Part shown: piece after piece, positions 18,707-27,551 of the stretch
Layout: the number at the start of each line of letters is the position of its first letter
Numbering within the stretch: position 1 is the stretch's first letter
Assembly (NCBI RefSeq): GCF_014297285.1
Contig: NZ_JACOQI010000010.1
Coordinates: 51,268 to 115,267 of the forward strand
From: Dysosmobacter segnis
GTDB taxonomy: Bacteria > Bacillota > Clostridia > Oscillospirales > Oscillospiraceae
Length of the DNA stretch: 64,000 nt
Direction of reading: 5' to 3'
The notes under the pieces: model-generated
The model's database searches: none
Told to the model about the DNA's origin: nothing
The model's input: only the letters and a program-made list of their open reading frames with translations
Position numbers and translations under genes: made by a program

Positions 18707-19828
18707 TTACACGCAGTATTTGATCAGATTCTCGCTCTTGGTCTCGAAAACATTGACCTTCTTGGGATTGAAGCCCAGATACACCGGCTCGTCGCTGGCG
18801 TAGTGGGTGGAGCCAAGCTCCTTGACCGTCAGCATGGTGTCGCCCACCCGGACGCTGACCAGCGTTTCGGAACCGGCGGGCATACCGGAGTAAACGTGGC
18901 CTTCCACCCAATGCGCGTCATCCGCCTGACGGCTGATGGACAGCTGCTCGGGCCGGACGCCGATGGTCACATCGACGCTGCCGGACTGGGGTGCAGCCTC
19001 GGTCATATCGCCCCGCTCGAAGCCCATCTGACCGAGAGGACTATCGACCCGCATACCGCCGGCCTCCACCTGAGCGGTGCCCTTGACGAAGTTGATGCTG
19101 GGGTTGCCGATGAAGTCGGCCGTGTAGAGGTTCACAGGGTTGTCATACAGTTCCAGAGGCGGTGCGACCTGCACCAGCTCGCCCTTGCGGTACAGGGCGA
19201 TGCGGGTGGACATGGTCAGCGCCTCCACCTGATCGTGGGTGACGTAGATGATGGTGGTGCCGGTCTCGTGATGGAGCCGCTTCAGCTCGGCGCGCATATC
19301 CACGCGGAGCTTGGCGTCCAGATTGGAAAGGGGCTCATCCAGCAGAAGCAGTCTGGGCTCGGAAACAATGGCGCGGGCGATGGCCACACGCTGCTGCTGA
19401 CCGCCGGACAGCTCGGTGGGATAGCGCTTGGCGAATTCACCGATCTGCATACGGTCCAGAGCGCTGGCGACCTTTTTGGCGATGGTCTCGCTGTTTTCCT
19501 TGCGGATACGCAGGCCGAAGGCCACGTTGTCGAACACGGTCATGTGGGGCCACAGCGCGTAGGACTGGAACACCAGATTCAGGTTGCGCTTGCTGGGCGG
19601 GGCGAAAGAAGCTTCCGCCGCGTTGACGATCTCCTTGCCGTCCATCAGGATGATGCCGTTCTGGGGCTTTTCCAGGCCGGAGACCACGCGGAGGGTGGTG
19701 GTCTTGCCGCAGCCGGAGGGCCCCAGCAGGGTCATGAAGTCGCCGTCCTCGATGGTGAGGTTCAGATCCTTCAGAACGTGGTTTTTGCCGTAATATTTAT
19801 CAATATGAGTCAGTTCAATTTTACTCAT
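18707..19828 (-). CDS. ABC transporter ATP-binding subunit (PotA/FbpC type)
   Basis: A 373-residue importer ATPase. Walker A GPSGCGKTT lies near residues 36-44, the Q-loop in VFQSYALWPHMTV, signature LSGGQQQRVAIARA, Walker B LLLLDEPLSNLDAKLR, and the H-loop in TIIYVTHDQVEA. The C-terminal third (from about residue 240) is a TOBE-type domain as in the PotA, FbpC and UgpC group. It is 28 bases downstream of the permease gene and 58 bases upstream of the binding protein, all on the minus strand. It energises import of the ligand caught by that lipoprotein. Confidence 0.93.
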   Translation of the reverse strand: MSKIELTHIDKYYGKNHVLKDLNLTIEDGDFMTLLGPSGCGKTTTLRVVSGLEKPQNGIILMDGKEIVNAAEASFAPPSKRNLNLVFQSYALWPHMTVFDNVAFGLRIRKENSETIAKKVASALDRMQIGEFAKRYPTELSGGQQQRVAIARAIVSEPRLLLLDEPLSNLDAKLRVDMRAELKRLHHETGTTIIYVTHDQVEALTMSTRIALYRKGELVQVAPPLELYDNPVNLYTADFIGNPSINFVKGTAQVEAGGMRVDSPLGQMGFERGDMTEAAPQSGSVDVTIGVRPEQLSISRQADDAHWVEGHVYSGMPAGSETLVSVRVGDTMLTVKELGSTHYASDEPVYLGFNPKKVNVFETKSENLIKYCV

Positions 19829-19856
19829 GGTCTCGTCTCCTCTTTTTTATCTCATC

Positions 19857-21728
19857 TCAGCCGGCCATGCTCTTGGCCAGGTCTGCGTCTCCGAAGATAT
19901 TTGCCAGTGCGTATACCAGGAACACGATGGAGAACATCACGATGGCCACGCAGTTAGAAGCCTGCGGGCAATTCTGGTTCTGGTACTGGAACGCCAGATA
20001 CGGCAGCGTGGAAGTCTTGGGCGTCATGATCAGGATGATCAGATCCAATTCCTTCATAATGGAAACGAAGATCAGCATGAAGCCGGAAATAAAGCCGCCC
20101 TTGGACAGGGGGAACACGATCTTGACAAAGCGCTTGAAGAAGCCTGCACCCTCAATGGTGGCGGCCTCCTCCAGCTCGCCGCTGATCTGCAGCATGTTGG
20201 AGGTACCGGCGCGGGAGGCAAAGGGCAGATGCTTGACCACGGAGGTCAGCGTCAGCAGGGCGAAGGTGCCGTACAGGGCCGGAATGAGCGTTACGCCGAA
20301 GAGCGTCTGAGGCTTGGAGAACATGGACAGGTAAATGCCGCCGAACGCCACGGAGGGGATCAGGTAGGGGATAAACACCAGCTGCTCCACCAGCTTGCCG
20401 TGGAGCTTGCCGCGGCCCTTGGCGCAGATGTAACCGAGCATCTGACCGAAGATGGTGCCGAACACGCCGTTGACAAGGGTCAGCTTCAGGGAGTTCACCA
20501 GAGACATCATAAAGGTTTCATTCTTGAAGATGCCGGAGACGCCCTCCATGATGTTGGGATCACCCTCGCCGATCCAGTAGTACAGCGTGAAGTTGGACAG
20601 AGAATAGGTGCCCTCCTTCAGCATGCAGCTCTCCAGGATCAGGATGATCACCGGCATGATGATGCCGACGATGAAGAAGATGAACAGGATGATGGTCACA
20701 ATGGGCTTCCAGCCGCCCAGACCGATGGGGGTGGACCGTCCGCCCTTGCCGCCGATGGTGGCGTAGGACTTGCGGGCGCCGATGAGCCGCTGGTTGATGA
20801 ACACCGACAGAGAAGCGATGCAGATCATCAGGATGGCCATGGCGAAGGCCGTCTGCGTGTTCTGGGACTTACTGTTGGAATACAGCTCGCTGGACAGCGT
20901 CCGGAAGCTGACGGGAGAACCCAGATAGTTGATGGTGCCGAAGGTACCGATGGCCTTGGAGAAGGTCAGGATCACCGCGGAAAGCATAGCGGGCAGCACC
21001 AGAGGCAGGGTGATCTTCCGCAGGATCAGGGGCTTGCTGGCTCCCTGGATCTCGCCCATCTCCTCCAGCTCGGAGTTGATGGAGTTCAGTGCTGCGGACA
21101 CCAGCAGATATGTATATGCGTAATAGTGGAGTGTCAGCACAATGATGATCGCCAGACGGCCGTAAGCGATGGGAGACAGAATGGCTTCGATCTGCTCCGT
21201 GGATACGCCCGCATTCATCATGAGGGCCGCGATAAAGCCGGGAGCGCCGCCGACGCGGGGGGTCTTGAACATACTCAGCCATGCCTGAGACTTGACCCAG
21301 GAGGGGATCATATAGGGGATGATCACCGCCAAGGAGAAGAAGGGCTTGAAGGGAAGGTCGCTGCGGACCATCAGCCAGGCCAGTATGGAGCCAAGGGCGA
21401 TGGCGCATACGGAAACGCCGACGCCGATGGTCAGGGAGTTCAGCAGGGGCTTGAACAGCAGATTCCAGGAAAGGTCACTGGCCAGCAGCCGCTGCCAATA
21501 GTACAGGGTAAATTTGCCTACGTCGGCCATGGTGCCGCCGGTGGCTCTCAGGTCCCGCTGCGCGAGCTGGAACGTGGTGGAGAGCATGTCTACCAGGGGA
21601 AGAACGATCAAATAAGTCAGCAAAACAATGGCAACCAGCACGATCACGTTATAGGGGTTGGTTACGACTGCCTTGACCTGATTCTTGAAACGCCTGGATT
21701 TCGAATAAGACTGATCTAATGGTTTCAT
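19857..21728 (-). CDS. ABC transporter permease, two domains fused (FbpB type)
   Basis: A 623-residue membrane protein with two permease modules in one chain, each with about six spans. Each has an EAA loop that docks the ATPase: EEMGEIQGASKPLILRKITL in the first half and EEAATIEGAGFFKRFVKIVF in the second. Such fused permeases are typical of iron(III), phosphonate and AfuABC-like sugar-phosphate importers. The ATG at 21728 is chosen; the longer open frame upstream begins inside the promoter and has no other good start. The ribosome site is weak (GAGGG at about 13 bases). It is the first gene of the operon and lies divergent from the phosphodiesterase gene. Confidence 0.9.
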   Translation of the reverse strand: MKPLDQSYSKSRRFKNQVKAVVTNPYNVIVLVAIVLLTYLIVLPLVDMLSTTFQLAQRDLRATGGTMADVGKFTLYYWQRLLASDLSWNLLFKPLLNSLTIGVGVSVCAIALGSILAWLMVRSDLPFKPFFSLAVIIPYMIPSWVKSQAWLSMFKTPRVGGAPGFIAALMMNAGVSTEQIEAILSPIAYGRLAIIIVLTLHYYAYTYLLVSAALNSINSELEEMGEIQGASKPLILRKITLPLVLPAMLSAVILTFSKAIGTFGTINYLGSPVSFRTLSSELYSNSKSQNTQTAFAMAILMICIASLSVFINQRLIGARKSYATIGGKGGRSTPIGLGGWKPIVTIILFIFFIVGIIMPVIILILESCMLKEGTYSLSNFTLYYWIGEGDPNIMEGVSGIFKNETFMMSLVNSLKLTLVNGVFGTIFGQMLGYICAKGRGKLHGKLVEQLVFIPYLIPSVAFGGIYLSMFSKPQTLFGVTLIPALYGTFALLTLTSVVKHLPFASRAGTSNMLQISGELEEAATIEGAGFFKRFVKIVFPLSKGGFISGFMLIFVSIMKELDLIILIMTPKTSTLPYLAFQYQNQNCPQASNCVAIVMFSIVFLVYALANIFGDADLAKSMAG

Positions 21729-21807
21729 CGTGGACAGGATCCCTCTCTTTCCTCTTGCGTGGAGGTGCGGCTTGCTATCGCAAACGTTTTCAGTCCTCCT
21801 GTTTTTT

Positions 21808-21836
21808 ATGATATATTTTCCATAAGAAAAAGTCAA
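21808..21836 (-). promoter_or_regulatory. Promoter of the ABC-transporter operon
   Basis: On the minus strand TTGACT (21836-21831), 17 bases, TATCAT (21813-21808). The leader to the ATG at 21728 is about 70 bases and contains an isolated AGGAGG (near 21800-21795) that serves no gene I can find. Confidence 0.75.
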
Positions 21837-21906
21837 GAATTTAATATATATTTGGCATATTACAATAGAACAAGTGCATTAATTTTATGCACCTTGCATA
21901 GTTAAG

Positions 21907-21957
21907 CCAACGCAGCACCAACGCAACGCCAACGCAAACTATTGCGCAAGCGCTTTC
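21907..21957. promoter_or_regulatory. Phased CCAACGCA repeats and AAGCGCTT palindrome
   Basis: CCAACGCA occurs three times at 21907, 21918 and 21929, exactly one helical turn (11 bases) apart. It is followed by GCAAGCGCTTTC (21946-21957), a LacI-family-like palindrome centred on AAGCGCTT. The block lies between the divergent ABC-transporter and phosphodiesterase promoters, about 70 and 80 bases from each -35. This suggests a shared operator. No regulator gene is adjacent. Confidence 0.5.
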
Positions 21958-22036
21958 CATTTTGTCGCAGGCTATTTCATCGATGCAGAAATACGATGAT
22001 CGCGGGGCAAACAAATGACCCGATCGAAATTTTACA

Positions 22037-22065
22037 TTGCACCTCTCTGAGATCTGCCCTATAAT
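22037..22065 (+). promoter_or_regulatory. Promoter of the phosphodiesterase gene
   Basis: TTGCAC (22037-22042), 17 bases, TATAAT (22060-22065). The leader to the ATG at 22221 is about 150 bases and shows no riboswitch I recognise. Confidence 0.75.
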
Positions 22066-22220
22066 TGGGTATCCCCTACCCTTCCGGTGAAGAAATTGCC
22101 GGATCGAAGCGCGCAATGCTCACTTTTATCGGGATATCCGCGCGTATTCTGCACCCCCGCTTTCTTCCGTGGCATGATCCCGGTTATAACACCCCAAAAA
22201 AACACGAGGAGTACAAGGCC

Positions 22221-23108
22221 ATGAAAAATGTAAACGCATATACCGGGCCGCAGCGGTTCGCTCATCGCGGCTTAGTCCAGGCTGCGCCTGAAAACACGCT
22301 GGGCGCTTTCCAGGGAGCTGTGGACGGCGGATACGAGGGGATCGAAATTGATGTCCAAATGACCAGAGACGGCGAGATCGTCATTGCCCACGACAGCAAT
22401 TTCACCCGGATGACGCTCGGCCATCCAGACGGCGGATCAAATCGCCGGATCAGAGATCTGACCTGGGATGAGATCCAGAAAATCGAATTGCCTTACGCAA
22501 ATCACCTGCTGAGCGAAGTGCCACCGGAGCATTCCGAGATCCAATTGCTGGCAACGCTGCCAAAGCTTGTCATGGGTCAGGTTGAGGGCCGAGACTACGA
22601 AACGGCCCTTGCGGAAGATGGGCGCATGGCCCATTTGATGCGCTTTTCCGATTTTGACGCATGGCTCACCGCTCAGCGCAAAAGCATCACGGTGGAAGTT
22701 GAAGTCAAAGCCCCCGGCCTTGCTGGACCGATACTGGAATTGCTCAGTAGATCTCCCAATACCTGCAGCTACATTCTCTTTTCCGGAGATCCGGTTTACG
22801 TGGGAGAAATGCAGGCGGCGGTTCGCAAAAACGGAAAGCCAACCGGTTTGCGGATGGGGGCTAATATGCGCCGCTTAACGGAGGAAGCCAAGCGGATGAT
22901 CCCGAACATGGATCTGTTTGAAGTGGGGCTCAACGCGGATGCGTTTACCTGCGAGGATGTTCGCTGGCTGGGAGAGCATGGGATCCATGTGTTCTCGAAT
23001 CTGGGAGATTATCCCGATTGGTGGGAAAAAATGGTTACGCGCGGCGTGTTGGGGTTTAAGACCAACTACGCGGCGGCGTACACCAACTGGTGGAATTCCC
23101 GGCATTGA
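22221..23108 (+). CDS. Glycerophosphodiester phosphodiesterase family protein
   Basis: Hydrolyses glycerophosphodiesters to glycerol 3-phosphate and an alcohol, or a related phosphodiester. The 295-residue TIM-barrel begins with the family signature: AHRG near residue 14, APENTLGAF, then EIDVQMTRDGEIVIAHD with the metal-binding Glu, Asp and His. A later EVEVKAP strand gives the conserved Glu and Lys. No signal peptide is present, so it acts inside the cell on imported substrate. It has a longer insertion after the first third (EIQLLATLPKLVMGQVEG). The ATG at 22221 has GAGGAG nine bases upstream. It is divergent from the ABC importer and shares its control region. Confidence 0.88.
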   Translation: MKNVNAYTGPQRFAHRGLVQAAPENTLGAFQGAVDGGYEGIEIDVQMTRDGEIVIAHDSNFTRMTLGHPDGGSNRRIRDLTWDEIQKIELPYANHLLSEVPPEHSEIQLLATLPKLVMGQVEGRDYETALAEDGRMAHLMRFSDFDAWLTAQRKSITVEVEVKAPGLAGPILELLSRSPNTCSYILFSGDPVYVGEMQAAVRKNGKPTGLRMGANMRRLTEEAKRMIPNMDLFEVGLNADAFTCEDVRWLGEHGIHVFSNLGDYPDWWEKMVTRGVLGFKTNYAAAYTNWWNSRH

Positions 23109-23219
23109 GCTTCAAGCCTGCCCGATTGCTAGCGATTTGCCGCAGGACGCTGACCATGCCGGGATGACCACACAGCTGACAGTATTTTATGGCCTCCGAA
23201 TGTGCGGCAGGCTGTGCCT

Positions 23220-23259
23220 GACCGAGCTGCTATACCCTGGCAGCGGTCTCTCTTTTTTC
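23220..23259 (+). terminator. Terminator of the phosphodiesterase gene
   Basis: GACC-GA-GCTGC (23220-23230) pairs with GCAGC-GGTC (23240-23248), leaving a two-base bulge. It is followed by TCTCTTTTTTCT. The rest of the 23109-23429 gap holds only this and the ygeY promoter. Confidence 0.7.
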
Positions 23260-23341
23260 TTCCCTCGCAGGCAGATTTTTCTCGGTTTTTCACGGGTGTG
23301 ATCCTGCGCTTTTTGCGGAAATCGCCAGACGCAAATTTTGT

Positions 23342-23369
23342 TTGACACCATTGGGAATCGTGCTATGAT
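23342..23369 (+). promoter_or_regulatory. Promoter of the ygeY-ygeW-arcC genes
   Basis: A consensus TTGACA (23342-23347), 16 bases, TATGAT (23364-23369). The leader is about 55 bases. Confidence 0.75.
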
Positions 23370-23429
23370 AAGAGTGAAAGCACCCCCTGCATACGCACTT
23401 TATAAAACCGGATCATGGAGGGTAATGAT

Positions 23430-24839
23430 ATGGATTTTGAAGCGATCAAGGCTGCGGCCCAAAATTATCAGGCGGACATGACCCGCTTTCTGCGGGAAAT
23501 GATCTCCCATCCCAGCGAGAGCTGCGAGGAGCGGGAGGTTGTTCACTGCATCAAAGCGGAGATGGAGCGGCTTGGCTACGACAAGGTGGAAGTGGACGGT
23601 CTGGGCAACGTCATCGGCTGGATGGGAGACGGCGAGAAGATCATCGCCATCGACTCCCACATCGATACCGTGGGCATCGGCAACCTCTCCAACTGGGAAG
23701 CCGACCCCTACGAAGGCTATGAGACCGAGGACGTGATCTACGGCCGGGGCGGCTCCGATCAGGAGGGCGGCATGGCCTCCGCCGTGTACGGCGTGAAGAT
23801 CATGAAGGAGCTGAACCTGATTCCCGCAGGCTACAAGATCATGGTAGTGGGCTCCGTCCAGGAGGAGGACTGCGACGGCATGTGCTGGCAGTACATCGTC
23901 AACAAGGACTTCAACGGCCCGGAGGACGCCCGCAGCAAGATTGAGTTTGTCATCTCCACGGAGCCCACTGACGGCGGCATCTACCGGGGCCACCGGGGCC
24001 GCATGGAGATCCGGGTGGATGTAAAGGGCATCTCCTGCCACGGCTCCGCCCCTGAGCGGGGCGACAACGCCATTTACAAGATGGCGGACATCATCCAGAA
24101 CATCCGCTCCCTCAATGAAAACGGCGACGGCCCCTCCAATGAGATCAAGGGGCTCGTGAAAATGCTGAATCCGGAATTCAACCCGGAGCACGCCGAGGAC
24201 GCTCAGTTCCTGGGCCGTGGCACCTGCACCGTGTCCCAGATCTTCTATACCTCTCCCTCCCGCTGCGCTGTGGCGGATAGCTGCGCCATTTCCGTGGATC
24301 GCCGCATGACCGCCGGCGAGACCTGGGATTCCTGCCTGAAGGAGATCGAGGCTCTGCCCGCCGTCCAAAAGTATAAGGATGATGTAAAGGTCAGTATGTA
24401 CATGTATGACCGGCCCTCCTGGACCGGCGAGGTCTACGAGACCGAGTGCTTCTTCCCCACCTGGATCAACAAGGAGAGCGCCGCTCACGTGCAGGCGCTG
24501 GCCGATGCCCACAAGGCCCTCTGGGGCGAGGTGCGCATCGGCCACGCTGACGCCGACCCCAAATACGACGCCATGCACCTGCGGAACCGCCCCCTCATCG
24601 ACAAGTGGACCTTCTCAACCAATTGCGTGTCCATTCAGGGCCGGTACGGCATCCCCTGCGTGGGCTTCGGCCCCGGCGCGGAATCGCAGGCCCATGCGCC
24701 CAACGAGATCACTTGGAAACAGGACCTCGTGACCTGCGCCGCCCTGTACGCCGCCGTGCCCGGCCTGTACAAAACGGAGGAGAAAACCGAGAACGCCACG
24801 GAATTCCGTCAGTCCCTGACCGACAATGACATCCAGTAA
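23430..24839 (+). CDS. ygeY: YgeY-type M20 hydrolase, selenium/purine-catabolism linked
   Basis: A 469-residue metallohydrolase of the M20/DapE/ArgE fold. Zinc-ligand motifs are [14 protein letters not shown] near residues 71-84, [13 protein letters not shown] and [12 protein letters not shown]. The YgeY subgroup is indicated by [20 protein letters not shown] and by the gene immediately after it, ygeW. In E. coli and gut anaerobes this pair lies in the selenium-linked purine-breakdown cluster; the exact substrate is inferred to be an intermediate of that route. The ATG at 23430 is preferred over 23415 because GGAGGG sits eight bases before it. Confidence 0.9.
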   Translation: MDFEAIKAAAQNYQADMTRFLREMISHPSESCEEREVVHCIKAEMERLGYDKVEVDGLGNVIGWMGDGEKIIAIDSHIDTVGIGNLSNWEADPYEGYETEDVIYGRGGSDQEGGMASAVYGVKIMKELNLIPAGYKIMVVGSVQEEDCDGMCWQYIVNKDFNGPEDARSKIEFVISTEPTDGGIYRGHRGRMEIRVDVKGISCHGSAPERGDNAIYKMADIIQNIRSLNENGDGPSNEIKGLVKMLNPEFNPEHAEDAQFLGRGTCTVSQIFYTSPSRCAVADSCAISVDRRMTAGETWDSCLKEIEALPAVQKYKDDVKVSMYMYDRPSWTGEVYETECFFPTWINKESAAHVQALADAHKALWGEVRIGHADADPKYDAMHLRNRPLIDKWTFSTNCVSIQGRYGIPCVGFGPGAESQAHAPNEITWKQDLVTCAALYAAVPGLYKTEEKTENATEFRQSLTDNDIQ

Positions 24840-24866
24840 CTATGTTCATGAATAGGAGATGGAATT

Positions 24867-26060
24867 ATGTCTAAAACGATCGAATTGGCCCGCCGTTTAG
24901 AGCGTTTGCACATCAACAATATGTATAAGTCCGACTTTTATTGGACTTGGGACAAGACTGATGAGGAATTGGAGGCCATCTTCACCGTAGCCGATGCGCT
25001 GCGGGATCTCCGGGAGCGGAATCAGTCCACCCGGATCTTTGATTCCGGTCTGGGTATCTCCATCTTCCGGGACAACTCCACCCGCACCCGCTTCTCCTTT
25101 GCCTCCGCCTGTAATCTGCTGGGTCTGGAGGTTCAGGATCTGGACGAAAAGAAGTCTCAGATCGCCCACGGCGAGACCGTTCGGGAAACCGCCAACATGG
25201 TGTCCTTCATGGCGGACATCATCGGCATCCGAGACGATATGTTCATCGGTGAGGGTCACAAATATCAGAAAACCTTTATGGATGCCCTGGATGAAGGCTA
25301 CCGGGACGGCATTCTGGAGCAGCGGCCCACGCTGGTAAACCTCCAGTGCGATGTGGACCACCCTACCCAGTGTATGGCGGATATGCTCCACATGATCCAC
25401 CAGTTCGGCGGTGTGGAGAATCTGAAGGGCAAGAAGATCGCTATGACCTGGGCATATTCTCCCTCCTACGGCAAGCCCCTGTCCGTCCCGCAGGGCGTCA
25501 TCGGCCTGATGACCCGCTTCGGTATGGATGTGGTGCTGGCTCACCCCGAGGGCTATGACGTCATGCCTGAGGTAGAGGAGATTGCCAAGAAGAATGCCGC
25601 TGCCACCGGCGGCAGCTACAAGAAGGTCGCCACCATGGAGGAGGCCTTCGACGGCGCGGATATCGTCTATCCCAAGAGCTGGGCGCCCTTCGCCGCTATG
25701 GAACAGCGTACCAAGCTGTACGCCGCCGGCGATCAGGCGGGCATCGACGCGCTGGAGCAGAAGCTGCTGGCCCAGAATGCCCAGTTCAAGAACTGGACCT
25801 GCTCTGAGGAAATGATGAAGCGCACCAAGGACGGCAAGGCCCTGTATCTCCACTGCCTGCCCGCCGATATCACCGGCGTTTCCTGCAAGGAGGGCGAGGT
25901 GGACGCCTCCGTGTTCGACCGGTATCTGGTACCCCTCTACAAGGAGGCCAGCTTCAAGCCCTATATCATCGCCGCCATGATCCTCATGAGTCAGGTAAAG
26001 GACCCTGTCTCCTGTCTGCGGGCATTGGATGGTGCCAATGACAGCCGCAAGCGGTTCTAA
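24867..26060 (+). CDS. ygeW: YgeW-type knotted carbamoyltransferase
   Basis: A 397-residue relative of ornithine and aspartate carbamoyltransferases. The carbamoyl-phosphate loop reads SIFRDNSTRTRFSFASACN (near residues 64-82), and the second-substrate region shows LHCLPADITG near residues 328-337. A knotted fold is known for the E. coli homologue. It probably works in reverse on an ureido compound from purine breakdown, releasing carbamoyl phosphate for the carbamate kinase encoded next. This role is inferred from context. It is 27 bases after ygeY with AGGAG before the ATG. A perfect hairpin follows the stop. Confidence 0.93.
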   Translation: MSKTIELARRLERLHINNMYKSDFYWTWDKTDEELEAIFTVADALRDLRERNQSTRIFDSGLGISIFRDNSTRTRFSFASACNLLGLEVQDLDEKKSQIAHGETVRETANMVSFMADIIGIRDDMFIGEGHKYQKTFMDALDEGYRDGILEQRPTLVNLQCDVDHPTQCMADMLHMIHQFGGVENLKGKKIAMTWAYSPSYGKPLSVPQGVIGLMTRFGMDVVLAHPEGYDVMPEVEEIAKKNAAATGGSYKKVATMEEAFDGADIVYPKSWAPFAAMEQRTKLYAAGDQAGIDALEQKLLAQNAQFKNWTCSEEMMKRTKDGKALYLHCLPADITGVSCKEGEVDASVFDRYLVPLYKEASFKPYIIAAMILMSQVKDPVSCLRALDGANDSRKRF

Positions 26061-26097
26061 GTCTTATATTTCCTGTTGAACCCTCATAAAAACGACA

Positions 26098-26134
26098 ATA
26101 GCGGGGATACTGATTGCATCAGTATCCCCGCTAT
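26098..26134 (+). other. Perfect 17-bp hairpin between ygeW and arcC
   Basis: ATAGCGGGGATACTGAT (26098-26114) pairs perfectly with 26118-26134 over a TGC loop. There is no T-run after it. It lies 44 bases before the arcC ATG and could be an RNase-resistant stem that sets the ygeW:arcC ratio, or a weak terminator. Confidence 0.6.
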
Positions 26135-26177
26135 GATTATCCATTGTCAGAAATTGTCAGGAATGAGGAGCAACAGT

Positions 26178-27116
26178 ATGGGTAAACGAATCGTCATCGC
26201 CCTGGGCGGCAACGCGCTGGGCAAAAATCTGCCGGAACAGATGCTGGCGGTAAAGGAGACCTCCAAGGCCATTGCGGATCTGGTAGAAGCCGGGCACACG
26301 GTAGCGGTGGCCCACGGCAACGGCCCCCAGGTGGGCATGATCCAGAATGCCTTCGCCGCCTACTGCAGGCAGGAGCCGTCCGCCGATGTGATGCCCCTGT
26401 CCATGTGCGTGGCCATGAGTCAGGGCTATATCGGCTACGATCTGCAAAACGCCCTGAAGGAGGAGCTTTTGAATCGGGGTCTTCAGCAGGGCGTCGCCAC
26501 GGTGCTGACGCAGGTGGTCGTGGATGGAAACGATCCCGCCTTTCAACACCCCACCAAGCCCATCGGCGCGTTCATGACGAAAGAGGAAGCTGAGCAGATG
26601 GCCCGCGAAAAGGGCTGGCACATTGCGGAGGACGCAGGCCGGGGCTGGCGGCAGGTGGTGGCCTCTCCCAAACCCTTAGCCGTAGTGGAATTGACCACCA
26701 TCCGGGCGCTGGCGGAGGCAGATAACGTGGTCATCGCCTGCGGCGGCGGTGGGATTCCCGTCATCGCCACGGACAATCACCATCTCAAGGGCGCCGCCGC
26801 AGTCATCGACAAGGATCTCGCCTCGGAGCTGCTGGCGGAGCATCTGGATGCCGATATGCTCATCATCCTCACCGCCGTGGAAAAGGTGGCTGTGAACTTC
26901 AACAAACCGAACCAGAAATGGCTGGATACCCTGACGCCGGAGGAAGCCCGCACTTATATAGGCGAGGGGCAGTTTGCTCCCGGCTCCATGCTTCCAAAGG
27001 TGGAAGCCGCCGTCAAATTTGCGGAATCCAAGCCCGGCCGCACCGCCCTCATTACCCTGTTGGAAAAGGCCCGGGACGGCATCGACGGTAAAACCGGCAC
27101 CCGTGTCACCTGCTGA
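26178..27116 (+). CDS. arcC: Carbamate kinase
   Basis: Makes ATP and carbamate from carbamoyl phosphate and ADP, the energy-yielding end of arginine or purine fermentation. The 312-residue amino-acid-kinase fold protein begins KRIVIALGGNALG, carries AHGNGPQVGMI near residues 51-61, and has IACGGGGIPVI and LITLLEKARDGIDGKTGT near the end. GAGGAG lies seven bases before the ATG at 26178; an earlier in-frame ATG at 26076 lies before the hairpin and lacks a site. No arcA or ornithine carbamoyltransferase is nearby, which supports service to YgeW. Confidence 0.95.
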   Translation: MGKRIVIALGGNALGKNLPEQMLAVKETSKAIADLVEAGHTVAVAHGNGPQVGMIQNAFAAYCRQEPSADVMPLSMCVAMSQGYIGYDLQNALKEELLNRGLQQGVATVLTQVVVDGNDPAFQHPTKPIGAFMTKEEAEQMAREKGWHIAEDAGRGWRQVVASPKPLAVVELTTIRALAEADNVVIACGGGGIPVIATDNHHLKGAAAVIDKDLASELLAEHLDADMLIILTAVEKVAVNFNKPNQKWLDTLTPEEARTYIGEGQFAPGSMLPKVEAAVKFAESKPGRTALITLLEKARDGIDGKTGTRVTC

Positions 27117-27148
27117 GCTTCCCCGCCCCCCACAGCCGAACACGCAAA

Positions 27149-27174
27149 AAAGAGACGCCCCCAGGCGTCTCTTT
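27149..27174. terminator. Bidirectional terminator between arcC and secG
   Basis: AAAGAGACGCC (27149-27159) pairs with 27164-27174 around a four-base loop. T-rich tails lie on both strands. It closes arcC from the left and secG from the right. Confidence 0.85.
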
Positions 27175-27185
27175 CGTTTCCGTTT

Positions 27186-27416
27186 TTAGTTCAGGATCAG
27201 CAGGATCATGGTCAGCACCAGGAACACGGCGCCGAACCACTTGGTAGCGCGAGCCAGCTTGGCATCGATGGTCTTGGCCTTGTTCTTGGCCAGGAAAGAA
27301 TCAGCCACGCCGCCGATGGCACCGGACAGGCCCTGGCTCTTGCCGGACTGGAACAGCACGATCAGGATGATAGCAAGGCCGCAAAGCAGCTGCAAAATAG
27401 TAACAACGGTCTTCAT
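27186..27416 (-). CDS. secG: Preprotein translocase subunit SecG
   Basis: Small membrane subunit of the SecYEG channel. From the ATG at 27416 it has 76 residues and two hydrophobic spans (residues 2-20 and 55-75), flanking the family motif VLFQSGKSQGLSGAIGG. GGAGG sits upstream of this start. The longer frame begins within the leader and has no ribosome site. Confidence 0.93.
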   Translation of the reverse strand: MKTVVTILQLLCGLAIILIVLFQSGKSQGLSGAIGGVADSFLAKNKAKTIDAKLARATKWFGAVFLVLTMILLILN

Positions 27417-27477
27417 AGTGGACAACCTCCGAACATTCATTCGCGCACAGGCGCAGAAAATCATCTTACAGAAGTTT

Positions 27478-27506
27478 ATAATACCATAGCTTTGTCCCTA
27501 TTTCAA
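27478..27506 (-). promoter_or_regulatory. Promoter of secG
   Basis: Minus strand TTGAAA (27506-27501), 17 bases, TATTAT (27483-27478). It lies back to back with the lexA promoter. Confidence 0.7.
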
Positions 27507-27551
27507 GTCCATTTTACAAAAAATATCTGTCAAAGTCTCTCGTTATCCATA

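Noticed and set aside
19827-21719. A 630-codon plus-strand frame opposite the ABC permease
   Set aside because: His/Gln/Asp-rich shadow; the minus-strand protein has two clear EAA loops.
21831-21836. TTG at 21836 as start of the ABC permease
   Set aside because: It coincides with the -35 box of the operon promoter, so it cannot be in the transcript.
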